A stretch of DNA of 64,000 bases, from positions 73,650,994 through 73,714,993 of the forward strand of contig JALGPY010000001.1 of assembly GCA_023055425.1 (NCBI GenBank), in the 5' to 3' direction. Positions 59,338 through 64,000 of this stretch are shown in pieces. The position numbers and the translations under genes are program-made. This stretch comes from Linanthus parryae. Its lineage: Eukaryota; Streptophyta; Magnoliopsida; Ericales; Polemoniaceae. The notes beneath the pieces were generated by a model, which was given only the letters and a program-made list of their open reading frames with translations, had not been told where the DNA came from and did not search any database. Position 1 is the stretch's first letter. Every line of letters begins with the position of its first letter.

Positions 59338-59813
59338 GACACTAAACCTACATGAAAAATACATTTGGGACACAAAACCCAGCACACTTTTAATTTCCCA
59401 CTACAACCCCCTGCAATATACATATGTGGGACTCATAACCTTTGCACTTTAAATTTCCCACTAAACCCCCATGAAATATACACATGTGCTACACTTAGCC
59501 CCACATTGATAACTGTTGTCAAATTTTTAACAGAAATTCATCACATGATGATGATGTGATGTCTTTGAAGTTGTTTTTCTTCATCCATAGAGCTAGTACG
59601 TGAATATCATGCAATGAATTTTCATTAGAAGTTTTATCTCCGTTATCAGTTCGGGGTTAAGTGTCCAACACATGTATATTGCAGGGGGTTTAGTGGGAAG
59701 CTGAAATTGCAGGGGATTATGTGTCCCACAGATGTACAAGGGGTTGTGGTGAAAAATTAAAATTGCAAGGGGTTTTGAGTCCCAAAATGCATTTTAGATG
59801 TAAGTTTACTGAC
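59338..59813. mobile_element. Fold-back MITE with subrepeated arms (~475 bp)
   Basis: The left arm (59338-59513) and right arm (59642-59813) are inverted copies joined by a 128-bp loop. Each arm is itself made of 3-4 related blocks of ~55 bp around CCCCCTGCAATATACATATG, TGGGAC and TTTCCCACTA. The arms end on GATAAC at 59508-59513 and GTTATC at 59642-59647. No ORF and no certain TSD. Confidence 0.82.
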
Positions 59814-60353
59814 GACTACACTTATTTTGATTGATAATGATTTATATTTATTTGAAAAGTCAAAATGAAACGAAACTATAACATAAAAGTGAACATAATT
59901 TTTGGATGTTTCCACGTCACTAACAAAATTATCTTTATAAGAAAAAATAATACATTTAGAGGATTGTTTAGAGATAATGAAAAATGAGAAACACGAAATT
60001 TGAGTTCCAGCCGCCTTCTGGTTTCCCGTGAAATGATTTATTGATGTGCTATACTTACCCACATATGATGGCAATTGAAAAGATGACAATGATAGTTAAT
60101 AACAAATCTCATAGGTATGTTTTTTTTCCAGAGATGGGGAATATGAAGAAGAAGGAAACTAATATTAATTTCAGGAACCATTGCGTGCAATGTGTTCCGT
60201 GTTTCTTCTCAGTTATGTTTTCATCATCCACTCCTTTTTGCAGTGATGATGTGCGATGATGGATTGGACATTTCAGGCTTGAGAAATGAAGATTTTACGC
60301 AATTAATTTAGAGTGATAGGCTCTTCATCTCCAAAGTTGGTTCAGAACCATCC
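59814..60353. other. Spacer, nothing recognised
   Basis: AT-rich, with short chance ORFs only. It ends at the 8-bp duplication of the next hAT element. Confidence 0.4.
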
Positions 60354-60361
60354 GGTCCAAG

Positions 60362-61004
60362 CAGTGGCGGAGCCAGGATTTGTGTGAAGGGGGGGGGCAC
60401 GATTGTTTTTTATTTTTATTTTTGTGAAGAGAGGGTATAGTTTTTTTAATAGATAAAAATTATGATGGTGTAATAAATATCATGATTTTATTGATTATTT
60501 ATTAAAAATTATAGAGACAATTGCGTATATTAAATAGATAACACTTTTTTCCTCAAAAAAAAAAAAAAAATAAGTGGCGAAAAAATGAGTTGTAAACAAA
60601 AAAGTTATTTTTCCAAAAAAGATCTTGCCTGGTGAAGACTCGAACTCGGGAAACTAGCTTCAACAAATGTTGTAACCACTGGACCAAATTAGTCTTCATG
60701 ACCAAATGGGGAGCGCAAGTATTTATTAATAGAGAGACACTTTTTTTCAAAAAAAACTTGCACCGGGAAGACTCGAACCCGTGAAACTAGCTTCGTAAGC
60801 GAAAGTTGTAACCGCTGGACCAATGTACTTTCTGTGTTTGAAAGGGGGGGCACATGTATATATTTTGTAATTGCACAACTAAAAAGACCTAAAAATATAG
60901 GGATATCCTAATGTTTCTGGGAAAGTTTGGGGGGGGGGGGGGCACGTGCCCACCCCCCCCCCCCCCCCCCCCCCCCCCCGTGCCCCTACATGGCTCCGCC
61001 CTTG
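60362..61004. mobile_element. Non-autonomous hAT element (643 bp) with homopolymer C tract
   Basis: TIRs CAGTGGCGGAGCCAGG (60362) and the inverse of CATGGCTCCGCCCTTG (ends 61004) pair imperfectly. The 8-bp TSD GGTCCAAG is perfect at 60354-60361 and 61005-61012. Inside are G-runs (60390s, 60930s), a long C-run (60950-60979) and two tRNA-like repeats. No transposase. The GGCGGAGCCA end is a familiar plant hAT terminus. Confidence 0.93.
60624..60822 (-). repeat. Two tRNA-like ~65-bp repeats inside the hAT element
   Basis: Copies at 60624-60686 and 60757-60822, read on the minus strand, start TGGTCCAG-GGTTACAAC (A-box-like, TGGTCCAGCGGTTAC in copy 2). They then carry a GAAGCTAGTTTC arm and GGGTTCGAGTCTTCCC (B-box-like; GGTTCGANTC fits pol III box B). 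Spacing is about right for a tRNA gene, but the acceptor stem does not close and there is no clear anticodon loop. Likely tRNA-derived or SINE-related relics. Confidence 0.55.
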
Positions 61005-61012
61005 GGTCCAAG

Positions 61013-61440
61013 GTAAACAATGAAAAAACAAAATAGGAAATACGAGTACCAAAGTAAATTGAGTACTGAGAGAATGCCTAAAGAAATAATATCAAACGTT
61101 ACTTAGTGAGTCTTTAAATTCACAATTCACGAGTCTTTTTCACTGACGAAACCCCTTTCACATAATAATCTCAGTAAAAATAATTCATAAATTGACCCAT
61201 TTCTTACTATTATAGTATAACGATCTTATAAATTCTTGTAAAATATAAAAAAAACCGTGCATCGCACGTGCTTAATTCTAGTTTATATACTATTCTAAAA
61301 GAGACCACCACTACTGGATATTACTATTATTTAACATCTGATACCATTAGAAAGTTTGTTAGTTTTGACACTCTCCATTTTCTTTGTCGGCGGTGGGGAC
61401 ATAAAAGTCTCAAGGACACGCAAGAAATGGTATCGTATAA

Positions 61441-61442
<2 letters not shown>
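61013..61442. other. Spacer left of the poly-T tract
   Basis: AT-rich with no gene recognised. The GTGCATCGCACGTGCTTAATT stretch near 61257-61277 resembles a common plant spacer phrase (its mirror words occur at 49387) but nothing more can be said. Confidence 0.35.

Positions 61443-61510
<68 letters not shown>
61443..61510. repeat. Homopolymer tract of 68 T
   Basis: An uninterrupted run of T. On the minus strand it is a poly(A) following CGAAACAAAATTTTGCCCGCG-like sequence, so it may be the tail of a minus-strand LINE/SINE or processed sequence, or simple slippage. Flanking target duplications were not found. Its length may be assembly-dependent. Confidence 0.8.
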
Positions 61511-63350
61511 CGCGGGCAAAATTTTGTTTTAGCCAAAGAAAGGTGTGATGAACGGAATCACCAGTTACATGCCTTCATCGTCCGGCATTATTTTTTGAGT
61601 TAGTGAAATCACCTGTTACTTTACCTGTAGATTCTCTCTCTAGGATGTTGCTGGGAATCATGGAGATGGGATTTTTTAGGGTCCTATACCCTCTGTTTGG
61701 ATTGTTTCATCAATATTTTCTCAAGGGTGTTCTTGTTCTTTCACTTTAGTATCATGCTTCCCTTTGTCTCGATTTGAATTAGTTTTTCTCTTCTTTTACT
61801 AGGTTAATTGTTATTCCTAGATTCTATTTTGTTCCATGGCGGAGGAACTTGATAGATCAGAAGCACTTGAGTATTGAATGAGTTCATAAACTTAGATGCA
61901 GCTTTTGTTCCTTGATGATGAAAGCCAGGATCAGAAGTTGAGAAACAACACTCAGTATCAAAGCTTCAAAGCTTTGAGATACTGTAGTGTTCATATGATT
62001 ATATTGAGCTTATCTGTTTTGTGTTTGCAGGCTTATTTAATTGGATTGGAGAATGAGTTTACCATTCACTAATGTATTCTGCAAATATTATTGAGTCTTG
62101 TTCTGGATTGCATAACACATATTGCATGTTTGAGCATCAAGGCTCACACTTGTGAACTAGCAGTCAAAGCTCCAAAGCGTTGGGATTTTCTGATGACTAT
62201 AAGTTCACCTAACTAATCCATGTATGCAGGATGGATTAGATGGATTCAAAACTGGATATTGAGTTATTCTAACTCTTTATTACTTGTTGTATATTGATTT
62301 ACAGTAATATACTCAGTTGGACATTTGAAACTCAATATAACCTAAGGAAAAATCAGCCCAGTTTTCATGAACTGTCTGTCTGTTACAGATCATATCTTGT
62401 TGCTATTTTTTCTAGATGTTGTTTGATCTTTTTTGCTGAGTGTGTGCGGGTTTGTTGGACATTCCAACATTCATAAAGAAATCAGTTAGCTATCCAAGCA
62501 TAACTATTAAAAGAAGCATATCAAGGGAGATGAATTATAGGAATTCAGTTCCTAAAATCTCTCAGCGTTGTTGCAGACTATTGATAAAAGATTAGGGTTT
62601 GAATTTTAAACAGAGCAGACACATAGAGAGGCTGATCAAAGTGGGAATTTAATAGAGTTACAAACAAGAGATATCAAATTACAGAACTCTTCAAACTATC
62701 AGGCCAATCGACACTGCAGGAATTGAAGATCATTCATCAAATCTGAAGAACTCTTCCAAGCTTCACTAGCTTATCATTTTTGAGTTATTATACTTGTACT
62801 GAATTGTATTATTCATTCTATCTATCTAAAACCTCATAAAACTTAGTATTTTAGTTATTCAAGTGAACAACAAGAGGTTCTTATTATTTCAACAGGTTAT
62901 AGCTGGTAACTAGATTGGTCGGGAACCACAATTTATATATGTGTAAGGTAGCTCACTTAGGCTTGAGATGTAGGGCTAAATCTGGGTGATTAATAAGAAG
63001 GTGTGTTGAAATGCAGGAGGGATCAGATCCCTCAGGAAGAGACTAGGTCCAATTGTGACTGAACTGTGTAAAAATCCCTGTGTTCTTGTCATTTATTTTG
63101 TTGCTTTTCATTCCAGTTAAGAACAGGCAGCTCCAAAGCTTTGGAGGATTTCCAATCTCAAAGCTTTGAAGCTTCTGTGAGTGGCTGTTATATCTCTAGA
63201 TTCTCAAGTCTTTTCCAAAGCTTTGATATATCAACTTCATAACTACTTAAAGTTTTATAAGGCTGGTTTTAAGCAAAAGTTTTCATACTCCATTCAACCC
63301 CCCTTCTAGAGTATTAGATCATGTTATTCTACTTGCATTAAAAACTTTCA
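61511..63350 (+). repeat. 5' LTR region of a second Copia element (left border uncertain)
   Basis: The right end is fixed by the PBS: ...AAAACTTTCA at 63350, then AT and TGGTATCAGAGC. The left border is not visible; TGTTGCTGGGAATC at 61645 is one candidate and would give an LTR of about 1.7 kb. The region is non-coding and holds five or more copies of the palindromic word CAAAGCTTTG or close variants at about 61959-61977, 62165-62181, 63133-63144, 63159-63168 and 63215-63226. Confidence 0.6.
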
Positions 63351-63352
63351 AT

Positions 63353-63366
63353 TGGTATCAGAGCTT
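63353..63366 (+). other. tRNA-iMet primer-binding site of the right-edge Copia element
   Basis: TGGTATCAGAGCTT follows the LTR end by 2 bp. It fixes the plus orientation. The gag start follows at 63402. Confidence 0.9.
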
Positions 63367-63401
63367 GGGTCACTGTTTAAGGATCTAACAATCTTCTGAC
63401 A

Positions 63402-64000
63402 ATGAGTAATGTAGGTGATGGAGGATTCTCACAGGGAAGAGCAGCCAATTGACCTCCACTATTCTGTGGTGATAACTTTGTGCATTGGAAGGCACTGATG
63501 AAAATGTTCATTAGAGACCAGGACATGGAACTATGGTCTATTGTTATTAATGGTCCAAACTTGTTATATACTACCTCTGATGGAATCAGGACTGTCAAAC
63601 CTGATACCTTAGTTACTGAACTGAAAAATGTATCAAAAAATTATAAAGCTTTGAACTTATTATATTGTGCTCTTAGTGCAGATGAGTTCAACAGAATATC
63701 CAACTACAAGAGTTAAAGATATCTGGGATAAGCTGACTGTCACTTATGAAGGAACTATCCAAGTCAAGCAGACTAAAATCAATATCCTTCTTAGACAATA
63801 TGAACTGTTTAAGATTAATTCTGATGAATCCATCAAGGACATTTTCAAGAGGTTTACTGACATTGTGAACAACTTGGAATCTTTGGGAAAAGCTTTCTCA
63901 AATGAAGAAAAATTCACGAAGATACTTAGAAGCTTACCAAAAGCCAAGTGGGAGCCTAAGACAACTTCAATTGAGGAAGCTCAAGACTTCAGTATCTTAG
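63402..64000 (+). pseudogene. gag: Copia gag (UBN2/DUF4219-type), 5' part, cut by the window edge
   Basis: The ATG at 63402 (MSNVGDGGFSQGRAAN) meets a TGA at codon 17 (63450-63452). The frame continues as PPLFCGDNFVHWKALMKMF, then WSIVINGP and KNYKALNLLYCALSADEF. Near 63712 a frameshift moves the signal to the frame of KDIWDKLTVTYEGT, INILLRQYELFK and DESIKDIFKRF. It ends in LRSLPKAKWEPK at the right edge. The similarity is to SIRE/Tork-like Copia gag by recognised motifs. Two lesions within 600 bp argue against function. Confidence 0.9.

Noticed and set aside
60624..60822. Functional tRNA genes
   Set aside because: Acceptor stem does not pair, anticodon arm is not clear and two diverged copies lie inside a transposon; kept only as tRNA-like repeats.
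61268..61603. 111-codon ORF with a poly-Phe stretch
   Set aside because: Translation of the poly-T tract.

Overview
The window looks like plant nuclear DNA, probably from a eudicot. It is a densely nested graveyard of transposable elements with no host gene I can support. The evidence is plant-type LTR retrotransposons (Copia, Ty3/Gypsy Tat-like and chromovirus-like) with tRNA primer-binding sites, hAT elements with 8-bp target duplications, plant LINEs (DUF4283 plus zinc-knuckle ORF1), a TRIM, fold-back MITEs, plant-like introns and AT-rich spacers. The species cannot be named from this sequence.

Layout. (A) 1-2760: left-truncated Copia element on the minus strand, inserted in the 5' LTR of a very large element. 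(B) 2761-47102: that host element, a chromovirus-like/LARD-like retrotransposon with LTRs of about 3.8 kb (TGTAATACCCC...GGGGTGTTACA), an initiator-Met type PBS and a good PPT, but no recognisable gag or pol. Its 5' LTR also carries a 2.75-kb hAT element with captured exon-like fragments. Its interior holds six tandem copies of a ~1.77-kb unit (10172-20794). (C) 20957-42989: a gag-only retrotransposon (TR-GAG-like, TSD GATAC) inserted in B, with a 31-32-bp minisatellite downstream of gag. (D) 24844-39604: a Tat-lineage Ty3/Gypsy element on the minus strand inserted in C. Its gag, protease, RT, dual RNase H and integrase are recognisable but interrupted, and a multi-exon Plant Mobile Domain (PMD) gene lies on the opposite strand between integrase and 3' LTR.

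(E) 47103-64000: flanking DNA with two LINE remnants of apparently one family, several fold-back MITEs, a TRIM of 342 bp, a small hAT element with two tRNA-like boxes, and at the right edge the 5' LTR, PBS and start of gag of a second Copia element on the plus strand.

Order of events read from the nesting: B integrated first; C jumped into B; D jumped into C; the Copia element and hAT jumped separately into B's 5' LTR, because both are absent from the matching place in its 3' LTR. The most unusual content is the antisense PMD gene with its own promoter-like region and coiled-coil tail inside D, the apparent duplication of the integrase zinc-binding segment in D, and the 10.6-kb tandem array inside B, where half-unit sharing between neighbours points to recent unequal exchange.
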